From the NCBI GenBank assembly GCA_017545905.1, contig JAFWXL010000092.1:1-64000 (forward strand): a stretch of DNA of 64,000 bases, read 5' to 3'. Of the stretch, positions 26,231 through 35,676 are shown in pieces (the stretch's first letter is position 1; every line of letters begins with the position of its first letter). This DNA comes from Clostridia bacterium. Lineage in GTDB: Bacteria > Bacillota > Clostridia > Christensenellales > Aristaeellaceae. Made by a program: the position numbers and the translations under genes. The notes beneath the pieces were generated by a model. That model worked only from the letters and a program-made list of their open reading frames with translations, was not told where the DNA came from and did no database searches.

Positions 26231-27061
26231 TCACCTGCCCGGCGTTGTCTCCGGTGCAATGGTCGGCGTCACCGTAGGCACCGGCGTCACCGTCGGCAGC
26301 ACCGCCGGGATGTAGTGCGCATTGTTTCCGTTGGATACGTCGATCTTCGCCCCCATCAGATCACCGCTCGCCTCGCCGATATTGAGCACCTCTCTGGCGA
26401 TGAGCATCTTCGCGCGGATGGAAGAGAGATCGCCCAGTACAACCTTGGCGCCCTCGGCGGTGAACAGGTATATGTTCTCTGTGTTTTTGATGTTCAGCTC
26501 CGACGTCCGGCTGATGACACCGGCCTCATCCAGCTCGCCAAGCACAGCTTCCATCACTTCCAGCTGCCGCTTATCGTGCACAGGCAGCTTCTCGCCCACG
26601 GTGATGCGCGAATTGGGCTCAATAGCAAATCCGGAAACCTTCGGTCCTGCCACGCCTGCGGGATACGTGCTGCCCGCGCACTCGAGCACCATGCCTGTTT
26701 CGTCCAGCACATAATAGTATCCCAGATCATAGACGACAGCCATGCCCAGCCGCTCGGAAATGCGAAGGGTCAGCGTGCCTCGATAGTCGAATTCATGCCC
26801 CACGTATTCGATATACCGGTTCTGCTCCAGCCTTGCCTTGAGCTGCTGCGAGGTGATGCTCAGCAGATTATCTCCGGGCTCGACGCCGCTTTGCGTAACA
26901 ACCTCCTCGCGCAGCAGATTGCGATTGCCCACGACCATGATATCGCGGATGACGAAGACCTGAGAACAAACCAGTACAATCAGCGCAGCAAGCGAAGCAA
27001 CGACCACAATGGTCATCATCATGCTCTGTCTGGCTGCTATTTTGCGTTTCTTATGCCTCAC
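26231..27061 (-). CDS. ftsQ: Divisome protein FtsQ/DivIB
   Basis: A 276-residue bitopic protein of the division complex. It has a short basic cytoplasmic tail, a membrane helix (MTIVVVASLAALIVLVCS) and a POTRA domain (VFVIRDIMVVGNRNLLREEV). The DivIB beta domain follows, then a threonine/proline-rich tail (PTVTPVPTVTPTIAPETTP) that is probably flexible in the wall. The GTG start at 27061 overlaps the end of ftsW by 11 bases, indicating coupled translation. AAAGGAAAA lies upstream. Confidence 0.9.
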   Translation of the reverse strand: MRHKKRKIAARQSMMMTIVVVASLAALIVLVCSQVFVIRDIMVVGNRNLLREEVVTQSGVEPGDNLLSITSQQLKARLEQNRYIEYVGHEFDYRGTLTLRISERLGMAVVYDLGYYYVLDETGMVLECAGSTYPAGVAGPKVSGFAIEPNSRITVGEKLPVHDKRQLEVMEAVLGELDEAGVISRTSELNIKNTENIYLFTAEGAKVVLGDLSSIRAKMLIAREVLNIGEASGDLMGAKIDVSNGNNAHYIPAVLPTVTPVPTVTPTIAPETTPGR

Positions 27062-28193
27062 GATTGTTTTCCTTTCCCTGCGGGATCACCCGCCCCTGCT
27101 CGCGCGAGATATTGAGTAGTATGCCCACTGCCGCCATGATCATCGTCACCGACGTGCCGCCCGCGCTGAAAAACGGCAGCGGAAGTCCTGTGGTGGGCAT
27201 GATGCCCGTCACCACACCCATATTGATGAACGCCTGCAGACCGATCATCGATGTAATGCCGCCCGCAAGCAGGCTGCCGTAGCGGTCCCTGCTTTCAATC
27301 GCCACGCGCAGCCCTGCAAAGACAAATGCACAGAACAGCAGAATCACCGCCGTACATCCGGCAAGGCCGAAATCCTCGCCCACAATTGCAAAGATAAAAT
27401 CTGATTCCGGATACGGCAGATAGGCGAATTTCTGTCTGCCCTGCCCCAGCCCCATGCCAAAAAGACCGCCGGAGCCCAGCGCAATGAGCGACTGGGAGAG
27501 CTGATAGCCCTCATCGCTCATCTTGGCAAACGGATCGCGGAACGAGAGCAGCCGCTCCCTGCGATACGGCGCGCTCCACGCGTAAAACGCACCCACACAC
27601 AAGCCGCAAAGGCCAAGCAGCGTCATGTGCCTTTTTCTCAGCCCGGCGCTGAAGAGCATCAGCAGCGCACAGATGAGAATGCTGCCGCCGGTGGACAGAT
27701 TCGGCTGTTCCAGAATCAGCAGAAACATGACGCCCGGCACAATCAGCAGCGGAACAACGCCGGTAAAAAAACGATGAAGCTCGCCGCTTCTCCTGTCGAG
27801 CGCGCCTGCCATGAAGATAACCATCGCATACTTGGCAAATTCCGAGGGCTGCATGCTCATGCCCGCGATGCTCAGCCAGCGGCGCGAACCATTGATGCTC
27901 ACGCCGATTCCCGGAATGATCACCAGAATCAGCAGCACCGCGCTCACGCCCAGCAGCGCCAGCATCACCTGCGGCCGCCGGTAGAGCCTGTAGGGCACAT
28001 TGGACAGAAACACGCATGCAGCCGCACCCAGCGCGACACCCAGCAGCTGCTTTTTCACCGCGGAAAGCGGATCGCCGCTCGCCGTGCGCTGATAATATGT
28101 CGCGCTGAAGAGCGTAATCAGCCCCAGCACGATCAGCAGGATCATCAGCAGCACCACGGTCTTGTCGCATGTGCGCCGCGCGGTTTTGTTCAT
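27051..28193 (-). CDS. ftsW: Peptidoglycan glycosyltransferase FtsW
   Basis: SEDS-family enzyme that polymerises lipid II at the septum with its partner PBP. The 380-residue protein has about ten membrane helices. It carries the SEDS signatures GSRRWLSIAGMSMQPSEFAK and EQPNLSTGGSI (catalytic loop region), then GQGRQKFAYLPYPESDFIFA and a final MPTTGLPLPFFSAGGTS. GGAGG precedes the ATG. It lies between murD and ftsQ; murG, which commonly follows ftsW, is absent. Confidence 0.97.
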   Translation of the reverse strand: MNKTARRTCDKTVVLLMILLIVLGLITLFSATYYQRTASGDPLSAVKKQLLGVALGAAACVFLSNVPYRLYRRPQVMLALLGVSAVLLILVIIPGIGVSINGSRRWLSIAGMSMQPSEFAKYAMVIFMAGALDRRSGELHRFFTGVVPLLIVPGVMFLLILEQPNLSTGGSILICALLMLFSAGLRKRHMTLLGLCGLCVGAFYAWSAPYRRERLLSFRDPFAKMSDEGYQLSQSLIALGSGGLFGMGLGQGRQKFAYLPYPESDFIFAIVGEDFGLAGCTAVILLFCAFVFAGLRVAIESRDRYGSLLAGGITSMIGLQAFINMGVVTGIMPTTGLPLPFFSAGGTSVTMIMAAVGILLNISREQGRVIPQGKENNREA

Positions 28194-28253
28194 TCAAGCG
28201 CCTCCTCCGATACAGACCTTATGCCTATTTGTATCTTTGGTAAGCGCTGCAGA

Positions 28254-29615
28254 TTAAAGCGCCATGACCTTTTCCTTGAAGATTCTGCCCCTGTCCTCAA
28301 AATCTCTGAACATATCAAAACTGGCACATGCCGGCGAGAGCAGCACACAGCCGCCGGAAACAGCCTTCTCACGGCACTGCAGCAGACACTGATCAAAGTC
28401 ATAGCCCGCTTCGGAAACAGCGTCGCACCCCGCTTTATGCAGCGCTGCGCGGATCTTCGCAGCCGTATCGCCGATGAGCACGCAGTGCGTGATCACATCC
28501 GATGCGGCAATCGCTTCCGCCAGCGCATCAAAGGACGTACCCTTGTCGCTGCCGCCGAGGATGAGCACGGTTGGCTTTGTCATCGTCGCGATGGCCTTGA
28601 GCGTTGAGTCGACGTTGGTGCCCTTGGAATCATTGATCCACGTAACGCCGCCGAGCACGCGCACGGTTTCAATCCTGTGCTCCACGCCCCTGAAGCTTCT
28701 GAGCACAGGCGCCATCAGCTCCGGCGCAACGCCCATCGCTCCGGCGATTGTGATCGCCGCCAGCGCATTTTCCAGATTGTGCGGGCCGGGGATAAACACC
28801 TCATCCGCCGGGCATATCGCGATCGGCTCGCCGTTAAGATTCAGCGTGATCATGCCCTCGCGCACATCCGCGCCGCTGGGCACCTGCTGCGTACGTGAGA
28901 ACCAAACAACCTTCGCTGCAAGCCCCTTCGCCATCTCATGGCAGGTCGGATCGTCGTAATTGAATACCGCGACGTCCTCCGCCGTCTGCCTGTCAAAGAT
29001 ACGGCGCTTCATGTCTATATAGCACTGCATCGAGCCATGGCGCGCGATATGATCCTCTGTGATATTGAGCACCGAGCCGACATGCGGATGAAACGTGCTG
29101 ATCGTCTCACACTGATAGGAACTGACCTCCGCGACCGTCAGGTCATCATCCGTCGTCTCCAGCGCATCGGCGGTGATCGGATAGCCGATATTGCCCACAA
29201 CATGTGTGCCGCGGCCGGTCGCACGGAAGAGCTCGCCCACCAGTGTGGTGGTCGTGGTCTTACCGTTGGTGCCGGTAATCGCGCACAGGCCGCCGCGCAT
29301 CATGCGCGCGCCCAGCTCCAGCTCGCCGATAACCTCCACACCCTTTGCCAGCGCCTCCTGCACAAACGGCTTGGCAACCGGAATGCCCGGGCTGAGGATC
29401 ATCATATCCTGCGCATCCAGATGCTTCTGCGGTCCCTCTCCCAGCGCAAAGATGCAGCCGAGGCTGCGCAGTTCGTCCAGCGAATCGCCGAAGCTCTCCT
29501 CCGTTTTCATATCGCTGATGGTGACAACCGCGCCCTTTCTGGCCAGCAGTTTTGCTGCGGCAATGCCGCTTCGGGCCATGCCCAGCACCAGCACGCGTTT
29601 ATTCTTCACATCCAT
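28254..29615 (-). CDS. murD: UDP-N-acetylmuramoyl-L-alanine--D-glutamate ligase
   Basis: Adds D-glutamate to the peptidoglycan precursor. The 453-residue product has VLVLGMARSGIAAAKLL at the N-terminus, the ATP-binding ITGTNGKTTTT and WINDSKGTNVDST near the C-terminal domain, typical of Mur ligases. The ATG at 29615 follows AAGGAGGAAA. The upstream extension of the frame runs through repeat A copy 3 and is rejected. It is separated from mraY by 189 bases containing that repeat. Confidence 0.97.
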   Translation of the reverse strand: MDVKNKRVLVLGMARSGIAAAKLLARKGAVVTISDMKTEESFGDSLDELRSLGCIFALGEGPQKHLDAQDMMILSPGIPVAKPFVQEALAKGVEVIGELELGARMMRGGLCAITGTNGKTTTTTLVGELFRATGRGTHVVGNIGYPITADALETTDDDLTVAEVSSYQCETISTFHPHVGSVLNITEDHIARHGSMQCYIDMKRRIFDRQTAEDVAVFNYDDPTCHEMAKGLAAKVVWFSRTQQVPSGADVREGMITLNLNGEPIAICPADEVFIPGPHNLENALAAITIAGAMGVAPELMAPVLRSFRGVEHRIETVRVLGGVTWINDSKGTNVDSTLKAIATMTKPTVLILGGSDKGTSFDALAEAIAASDVITHCVLIGDTAAKIRAALHKAGCDAVSEAGYDFDQCLLQCREKAVSGGCVLLSPACASFDMFRDFEDRGRIFKEKVMAL

Positions 29616-29638
29616 GGTATTTCCTCCTTCGGGAACCG

Positions 29639-29702
29639 CGGGGCGGCTGCCCCGTACCCTGCCTGGGGATTTCATCCCCAGCCCCCTTCTACACTTCGCG
29701 CG
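29639..29702 (+). repeat. Dispersed repeat family A, copy 3 (inside the dcw cluster)
   Basis: GGGCGGCTGCCCC, TGGGGATTTCATCCCCA and CTACACTTCGCG. It lies between murD and mraY, antisense to them relative to the other copies' plus orientation. Confidence 0.8.
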
Positions 29703-29804
29703 GTTCAATGCAGGTCTGCAATAAATCGATAAACGGCAAAACCGCTTCCGCGAGCATTGCAGAATCTTCTCTGCAGGGCTTTTCGGAAGCGGGTATGCTT
29801 TGTC

Positions 29805-30779
29805 TTACAGCACGCCGATCAACGTGATCAGGCACAGCGCCGCGGTCGTCGTCATATACATGGCGACAATGCGGAATTCGCTCATGCCGCAAAGCTCAAA
29901 GTGATGATGAATCGGGGACATCTTGAAGATGCGCTTGCCGCCCGTCTTCTTGAAATAGGTTACCTGAATCATCACCGACAGGCTGCTCATGAGCATCCAG
30001 AATGCAATAAGCACCAGAATCAGCGGCTGACGCAGCAGCATCGCCGCAGCAACCACTGCGCCGCCGATAAACATGGAGCCGGTATCGCCCATAAACATCT
30101 TTGCCGGATGCACGTTATACAGCCAGAAGCCCATCAGGCCGCCGACCATTGCCGTACACACAATGCCCAGATCGCCGCCAAGGCCATACGCAGCCGCAAT
30201 CACGGCCAGCGCTGCAAAATCAAGCATCGACACGCCGGTACACAGACCATCCAGACCATCGAGCAGGTTGGCGCTGTTGGTGGTGCCCACGATGACAAAC
30301 ATCATCAGCGGTATATAGAGGATGCCCAGATCCAGTTCCGCCTTCAGGAATGGAATGCGGATGCTTGATCCAACCAGCGGATGAAAATAACAGTACACGG
30401 AAAACGCCAGCGCCAGGCCCGTCTGAAAGATCATCTTCTGCTTGGCCGTCAGTCCCGCATTCTTGCCGCCGCGGATCTTGGTCATGTCATCTGCAAATCC
30501 GATGCACATGTTGCCAAGCGCCATCAGCAGTACCGCCAGCGTCATATTCTGCCACAGCGGCATGCTGTAATCGCCAAGGAGCAGACCCACAGCGATTGCT
30601 GCTCCGGCAAAGGTCAGGCCGCCCATGATCGGAGTACCCTGCTTTTTCTTGTGCGCCTCAGGCGCCAGCTCGTAGATATTCTGGCCGAATTTCAGCTTAT
30701 AGAGAACCGGCAGCAGCAGCTTGCCCAGCAGCGCGCCAACCATAAAGGCCAGCACGACGGAAAGCATCATCCTTTGCAT
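29805..30779 (-). CDS. mraY: Phospho-N-acetylmuramoyl-pentapeptide transferase MraY
   Basis: Transfers phospho-MurNAc-pentapeptide to undecaprenyl phosphate, forming lipid I. The 324-residue protein has ten predicted membrane helices. It carries the family motifs KKQGTPIMGG, FADDMTK (catalytic aspartates), NLLDGLDGL and MSPIHHHFEL (histidine loop). GGAGGA precedes the ATG. It follows murE directly, so murF, normally between them, is missing from this place. Confidence 0.98.
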   Translation of the reverse strand: MQRMMLSVVLAFMVGALLGKLLLPVLYKLKFGQNIYELAPEAHKKKQGTPIMGGLTFAGAAIAVGLLLGDYSMPLWQNMTLAVLLMALGNMCIGFADDMTKIRGGKNAGLTAKQKMIFQTGLALAFSVYCYFHPLVGSSIRIPFLKAELDLGILYIPLMMFVIVGTTNSANLLDGLDGLCTGVSMLDFAALAVIAAAYGLGGDLGIVCTAMVGGLMGFWLYNVHPAKMFMGDTGSMFIGGAVVAAAMLLRQPLILVLIAFWMLMSSLSVMIQVTYFKKTGGKRIFKMSPIHHHFELCGMSEFRIVAMYMTTTAALCLITLIGVL

Positions 30780-30820
30780 GTGTCATTCCTCCGAATCTTC
30801 CGCAGGTAAAGCGCCCGCAG

Positions 30821-32278
30821 TTAACTTTTCTGCTTCATTTCTTCAAGAAGCTCCAGAACGATCTCCTTCTCGTCAAACGGATGCTTAACGCCGCAGATGT
30901 CCTGATAGGTCTCGTGGCCCTTGCCCGCCAGCACGACGATATCGCCGCCCACCGCCATTTCCATGGCCTGACGGATCGCCTCGCGGCGGTTTTCAATCAC
31001 CTCATAGCGGGCGCCGGTGGGCTTGATGCCCTCCTCAATTGCCGTAAGGATGGTCATCGGGTTCTCAAAGCGCGGATTGTCGCTTGTGAGAATCGAGTAA
31101 TCCGCCAGCTTTCCGGCAATCTCGCCCATCATCGGGCGCTTGCCTTTGTCGCGGTCGCCACCGCAGCCGAAAACCAGAATAATGCGTCCGCGGCAGAACT
31201 CGTGCACCGTATGCAGGATATTCTCCAGCGCATCCGGCGAGTGGGAATAATCCAGAATCATGCGGTAGGGCGTGTCTGTGGCGAGCATCTCCACGCGGCC
31301 CGGCACGGATACAACCGCTTCAAGACCCTTTTTGATCTCCGGCAGGCCTACGCCCACCACCAGCGCGCAAGCCGCAGCCACAAGCGCATTGTAGACGTTG
31401 AACATGCCGGTCAGCAGCAGGTGAACACGCTCAAACTGCAGGTTGCGCAGGCTGAGCGTGAAGGATACGCCGCTCTCCGTGATTTCGATATCGCGCGCAA
31501 ACAGATCCGCGCGGGCGGAGATGCCATAGGTCAGTGTCGGGCTGGTCAGATCCTTCATGATTTCCGGCGCCGTTTCCTCATCGACGTTGATCGCCGCATT
31601 GCGCACCATATCCGGCGTGAAGAGCAGTTTCTTGGCCTCGAAGTACTTCTCCATCGTACCGAAGAAATCCAGATGATCCTGCGAAAGATTCGTATACGCA
31701 GCCACCTCGAAATTCATCGCTACCAGCTTGCGCAGATACAGCGCATGCGCAGAAACCTCCATGCACACCACCTGCACGCCGGCGTCCGCCATGATGCGCA
31801 GGATGGAAAACATCTCAATCGGATCGGGCGTGGTCAGCTTGCTGGGCAGCTTGGTATCGCCCGCGATACAGCCCGTCGTGCCGATGATGCCGCAGCGGAT
31901 GCCCGCCGCCTCAAAGATACTCTTAAGCAGGAAAGTTGTCGTCGTCTTGCCCTTCGTTCCGGTGATGCCGATGAGCTTCATGCGCTGCTGCGGATGACCG
32001 TTGAATGCGCTGGCAATGCGCGTCATTGCCGCGCGCACGTCGGTGACGAGCACCTGCGGGCAGTCGATATCGAGCCTGCGCTCCACCACCAGCGCCACGC
32101 AGCCGTTCTCAATCGCCTGCGGCGCAAAGTTATGCGCATCAACCGTGCCGCCGCGAATGCAGAAAAACAGGCCGCGATCACACTTTTCCTTCGAATTCGC
32201 GGTCAGCGCTGCGATCTCGGTATCCGCTGTCAGTTCCAGCAGTTCCGGCATATTGGCCGTCAATTGTGAAAGCTTCAT
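30821..32278 (-). CDS. murE: UDP-MurNAc-tripeptide synthetase, meso-DAP-adding
   Basis: Adds the third amino acid of the stem peptide. The 485-residue product has ITGTKGKTTTTFLL (ATP loop, about 105-118), LDYSHSPDALENIL, and SDNPRFENP near residue 400. DNPR is the motif of enzymes that take meso-diaminopimelate rather than lysine, so the wall is predicted to be DAP-type. I chose the ATG at 32278, with GGAGG seven bases upstream. The next gene is the transpeptidase upstream at 32312. Confidence 0.96.
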   Translation of the reverse strand: MKLSQLTANMPELLELTADTEIAALTANSKEKCDRGLFFCIRGGTVDAHNFAPQAIENGCVALVVERRLDIDCPQVLVTDVRAAMTRIASAFNGHPQQRMKLIGITGTKGKTTTTFLLKSIFEAAGIRCGIIGTTGCIAGDTKLPSKLTTPDPIEMFSILRIMADAGVQVVCMEVSAHALYLRKLVAMNFEVAAYTNLSQDHLDFFGTMEKYFEAKKLLFTPDMVRNAAINVDEETAPEIMKDLTSPTLTYGISARADLFARDIEITESGVSFTLSLRNLQFERVHLLLTGMFNVYNALVAAACALVVGVGLPEIKKGLEAVVSVPGRVEMLATDTPYRMILDYSHSPDALENILHTVHEFCRGRIILVFGCGGDRDKGKRPMMGEIAGKLADYSILTSDNPRFENPMTILTAIEEGIKPTGARYEVIENRREAIRQAMEMAVGGDIVVLAGKGHETYQDICGVKHPFDEKEIVLELLEEMKQKS

Positions 32279-32311
32279 CGTCATTCCTCCATGATCTGGA
32301 TGTGTATAGCG

Positions 32312-34435
32312 TCACGGTTCCCGGTAAATGACCGTGACTGTATCGCCTGCCGCAGCGTACGTTCCCGCCGCCGGGCTCTGTTTGATCGCAATTCCATCCC
32401 CCTGCGCATCGAGCATCAGCCCGGCCTCGCGCAGCGCCTGCGCGCTTTCTCTGGCTGGCATACCGATCACGTCAGGGACCTGCGTGAATTCCATTGCCGT
32501 AGGCGGGCGTTCCCCGCTCACGCACAGCATCGCGCAAAAACCCTCCTGCACCTGTGTGCCCGCCGGGGGCAGCTGGCTTGTCACCATCTGCGCCGTGCCG
32601 TCTGTCACGCAGTCAATGCCCGCCTCACGCAGGATTGCCTTCGCGTCCGTTACATTCATGCCAGTCACATCCGGCACGATTGTTTTCGCGCGTCCGGCGC
32701 CGGCATCCGTCTTTTCCACGCCCATCAGCGGCAGAATCTCCGAAAGAATCTGCGCGGCGAAGGGCGCTGCCGTCGTGCCGCCGTAGTCCGGCTTCACCTG
32801 CGCCTCGTCGACGATCACCAGCACAGCAATCTCCGGCTCCTCCACCGGCGCAAAGCCCACAAACGAACCGATATGCAGGTTTTTCTCAATTCTTCCGTCT
32901 TTATAGATCTGTGCTGTGCCGGTTTTTCCGCCGACCGACCAGCCATCCACCTGCGCATTCTTGCCGCCGCCATGCGAGACGACGCCGCCAAGCAATTCGC
33001 GCATCGTCGCGCTCGTTGCGGCTGAAATGGGATTGGCCACAACCCTGGGGCTGATCGCCTCCAGCGTATGTCCGTCTGCATCCACAATTGCCTCCACCAG
33101 ATACGGCTTCATCAGACGGCCGCCGTTGACCACCGCACATGCTGCCGCAATCATCTGAATCGGCGTAACGGCAACGCTCTGTCCGAATCCGATGCGCGCC
33201 AGATCGACGTCCTTGACGCGGCTTTGGCTGATCAGAATGCCCGGCGCTTCGCCGTACAGGTCGATTCCTGTCTTTGATCCAAGGCCGAATGCATGGAGAT
33301 ACTGATAGAGCTTTTCGCTGCCCAGCCTCAGCGCCAGCTGCGTGAAGACCGGATTGCATGAATTTTCAAGCGCCTGCTTCATCGATTCCGCGCCGTGCGG
33401 CGCGCCCCAGCATCTGACCGTGCTGCCGCTGACGGTAATTCTGCCCGAGCAGTAAAAGCCTTCCTGCGGGGACGTCGCGCCGCTGTCGATGGCGGCTGCC
33501 GCTGTCAGCATTTTGAACGTAGAACCCGGTTCATATACGTCGCTGAGCGCGGTAATACGCATCAGCTCGTTGAGCTTTTCTGTATCATCGCGCGGCGGGT
33601 CCGCCGGATCATAGGTCGGATACATTGCCATCGCTCTCACAGCGCCGGTATCCACATCCATGACGATCGCCTGCACCTGCTGCGCCTCGTTCACGCGCGC
33701 ACACTCGCGCACAGCGCGCTCCACCGCCGCCTGAACCTCGCGGTCAATGGTCAGCCTCAGGGTATTGCCCGGCTGCGCCGGCTCATACAGCGTTACGCCG
33801 TCCGGCAGCGTTCTTGCTCTGGCGTCCACCTCGGTTACCATTTTTCCGGGTTTGCCTGCAAGCTGCGATTCATATTTGAGTTCAAGTCCGCTCTGGCCCA
33901 CGCCGTCCACATTACACAGGCCCAAAACCTGCGCAAGTGCACTCCCCATAGGATACCATCTGCTGACGTCTTCGTCAAACGTTATTCCGCGCAATTGCTG
34001 GTATTCCGGGTGGTTTTTATCCGCCAGAATGGCGCGCAGCCGGTCCGTATCCTCGCGGGAAACCTGACGCGCCAGCGTGACGCTTGCAGCGCGTGTGTCG
34101 CTCAGCCTTTTTTTCGTCCGTTCTGCGCTGACGCCCAGTTCTCTTTCAAGAATGCGAGCAAGCCCATCGACGTCGCCTACATCGCGCACAGCTGCGCTGA
34201 CGGTAAAGCTGGTGATGGACTGTGCCAGTAGTTTTCCGTTTGTATCCACAATATCGCCGCGCCGCGCCGCGACAATGCCGCTGCGCGTCCACTGGCGCAC
34301 GCCTCTGCCGGTCAGTTCGCTGCTTTGCCGGATCTGAAGATCCGCGAGGCGCACAACCACGCAAAGAAAAAGGAGAAAGAATCCGCCCATCAACAGGGCC
34401 AGCCGCTTTCGTACGGTGGCTCCCGGTGACCGCAA
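32312..34435 (-). CDS. Class B penicillin-binding protein (FtsI/SpoVD type) with two PASTA domains
   Basis: Septal D,D-transpeptidase that cross-links wall peptides. The 707-residue protein has a membrane helix (LALLMGGFFLLFLCVVVRL), a PBP dimerisation region, and a transpeptidase domain with STFK (305-308), SCN (359-361) and KTGTAQ (504-509). Two PASTA repeats follow, IVPDVTGMNVTDAKAIL and VPDVIGMPARESAQAL. The start is TTG at 34435 with GGGGAG nine bases upstream. The PASTA domains point to the SpoVD/PbpX group; whether it serves division, sporulation or both is open. Confidence 0.95.
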   Translation of the reverse strand: MRSPGATVRKRLALLMGGFFLLFLCVVVRLADLQIRQSSELTGRGVRQWTRSGIVAARRGDIVDTNGKLLAQSITSFTVSAAVRDVGDVDGLARILERELGVSAERTKKRLSDTRAASVTLARQVSREDTDRLRAILADKNHPEYQQLRGITFDEDVSRWYPMGSALAQVLGLCNVDGVGQSGLELKYESQLAGKPGKMVTEVDARARTLPDGVTLYEPAQPGNTLRLTIDREVQAAVERAVRECARVNEAQQVQAIVMDVDTGAVRAMAMYPTYDPADPPRDDTEKLNELMRITALSDVYEPGSTFKMLTAAAAIDSGATSPQEGFYCSGRITVSGSTVRCWGAPHGAESMKQALENSCNPVFTQLALRLGSEKLYQYLHAFGLGSKTGIDLYGEAPGILISQSRVKDVDLARIGFGQSVAVTPIQMIAAACAVVNGGRLMKPYLVEAIVDADGHTLEAISPRVVANPISAATSATMRELLGGVVSHGGGKNAQVDGWSVGGKTGTAQIYKDGRIEKNLHIGSFVGFAPVEEPEIAVLVIVDEAQVKPDYGGTTAAPFAAQILSEILPLMGVEKTDAGAGRAKTIVPDVTGMNVTDAKAILREAGIDCVTDGTAQMVTSQLPPAGTQVQEGFCAMLCVSGERPPTAMEFTQVPDVIGMPARESAQALREAGLMLDAQGDGIAIKQSPAAGTYAAAGDTVTVIYREP

Positions 34436-34441
34436 GCCGTC

Positions 34442-35092
34442 TCACTCCCCGATATGAAGCACGCTGAGCAAGCCCAGCAGAATGTCAAGCATTTCCATTC
34501 TGGGCTCGTCGGTATTCTGTAGCGTCTGCGTCGCCGGCGTCTCCGGCGCCTGAATATAGATCTGCTTTGTGGATGCGCGCTCCGGGCGCAGCATGCCCAG
34601 TTCATTCTGAGCCAGATTGCGGATGCGCTCGCCGCTGCGCGCGAGTTCCAGTTCCTGGCCAAGGCGCTCGTTTTCACGCTCAAGCGCCACTGCAGAGGCC
34701 TGATAGCTGTTGATGCCGCGCTGGATCTCCACGCCCTGAATGATCTTCTGTCCCCACACTGCCGTCATCATCATGATCACGCAAAGGAACACCGCACACG
34801 CGATGACATCCCCGCGCTCGCGCTTTGCCTGCGCAAGCAGATAATCGAGCAGGGATTTCTGTTTGACGCGCTTGCGGCGCATCGCGGGCTCGGCGATCTC
34901 CGCCGCCTCAAATGCCGGACGGGGCGCCTCGTTCCACGGGCGGTCGCTGCGGTATCCCGCGCGGTTGTAGTCGCGCAGTTCATCCTGTGCAGAGCCGGCG
35001 GGAACGTCTGCAATGTAGAGCACATCCTGACGCACATAACCAGCCTGAGAGTATTTTCCGCGCACACTGCGCGCCTTGTATGTACCTGCCAT
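34442..35092 (-). CDS. ftsL: FtsL/DivIC-like septum protein
   Basis: A bitopic protein of about 216 residues. A long cytoplasmic region of about 115 residues precedes a membrane helix (VIACAVFLCVIMMMTAVWG). A coiled coil follows (SAVALERENERLGQELELAR), then the NLAQNELGML region of FtsL proteins. It should bridge FtsQ and the transpeptidase in the divisome. The call rests on topology and on position between mraZ and the PBP. The start is uncertain: ATG 35092 (used here), GTG 35104 or TTG 35140. The large cytoplasmic domain is bigger than in most FtsL proteins. Confidence 0.8.
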   Translation of the reverse strand: MAGTYKARSVRGKYSQAGYVRQDVLYIADVPAGSAQDELRDYNRAGYRSDRPWNEAPRPAFEAAEIAEPAMRRKRVKQKSLLDYLLAQAKRERGDVIACAVFLCVIMMMTAVWGQKIIQGVEIQRGINSYQASAVALERENERLGQELELARSGERIRNLAQNELGMLRPERASTKQIYIQAPETPATQTLQNTDEPRMEMLDILLGLLSVLHIGE

Positions 35093-35194
35093 CAGTGTAT
35101 TCACCCGCCTTTCCGTCAAGAACTTCTTTATTCCGGACAAGATAATGCTTCATTTTTCTCCGCTGCTCACGCTGCCAGCCGTACGGTGCGGCGA

Positions 35195-35647
35195 TCACAT
35201 CGGATACTTCTCGTAGACGTAATCCGCAAGTTCGCCAAAGTCCTCTTCGGTTTCCGCTTCCAGCTTTGCATAGACCTCGGCGTCCCAGATTTCAATGTAG
35301 TGGTTCAGGCCCACGAAGACGATATCGCGCGCAAGGCCGATCTTGTTCCTCAGCTTCATGGGAATCAGCACGCGGCCCTGCGCATCCATGCTGTTTCCAG
35401 AGAAGGAAACGCTCATCACGTAGCGCTCGTACTTGATGCCGATCTTGTCCATCGGATTGATATGGGACAGGCGCTCAAGCTGCTGATCCCACATCGCCTT
35501 GGGATAGATGGCCACGGCCGTCTTATTGGGGTTGATGGTGATGGTGAAGTCCTCTCCGAGCGCTTCACGAAAAGACGCCGGGATGATCACGCGGCCCTTG
35601 CCATCAAGCGAATGGTCAAAAGAGCCAGAAAAAGCCATCTGAGCCAT
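35195..35647 (-). CDS. mraZ: Transcriptional regulator MraZ
   Basis: DNA-binding regulator at the head of dcw clusters. The 150-residue protein has two SpoVT/AbrB-like halves: SFDHSLDGKGRVIIPASFREAL and GNSMDAQGRVLIPMKLR. The ATG at 35647 has AAGGAGG ten bases upstream; ATG 35656 is too close to that site. MraZ binds GTGG-type repeats before its own gene, and such repeats are visible at 35677-35726, so autoregulation of the whole cluster is likely. rsmH, the usual next gene, is absent. Confidence 0.96.
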   Translation of the reverse strand: MAQMAFSGSFDHSLDGKGRVIIPASFREALGEDFTITINPNKTAVAIYPKAMWDQQLERLSHINPMDKIGIKYERYVMSVSFSGNSMDAQGRVLIPMKLRNKIGLARDIVFVGLNHYIEIWDAEVYAKLEAETEEDFGELADYVYEKYPM

Positions 35648-35676
35648 GCGCGACATCCCTCCTTCCTCACGCAAAC

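Noticed and set aside
29616..29708. N-terminal extension of murD with MNRAKCRRGLGMKSPG
   Set aside because: It is translation of repeat A; the true ATG at 29615 has an ideal ribosome site.
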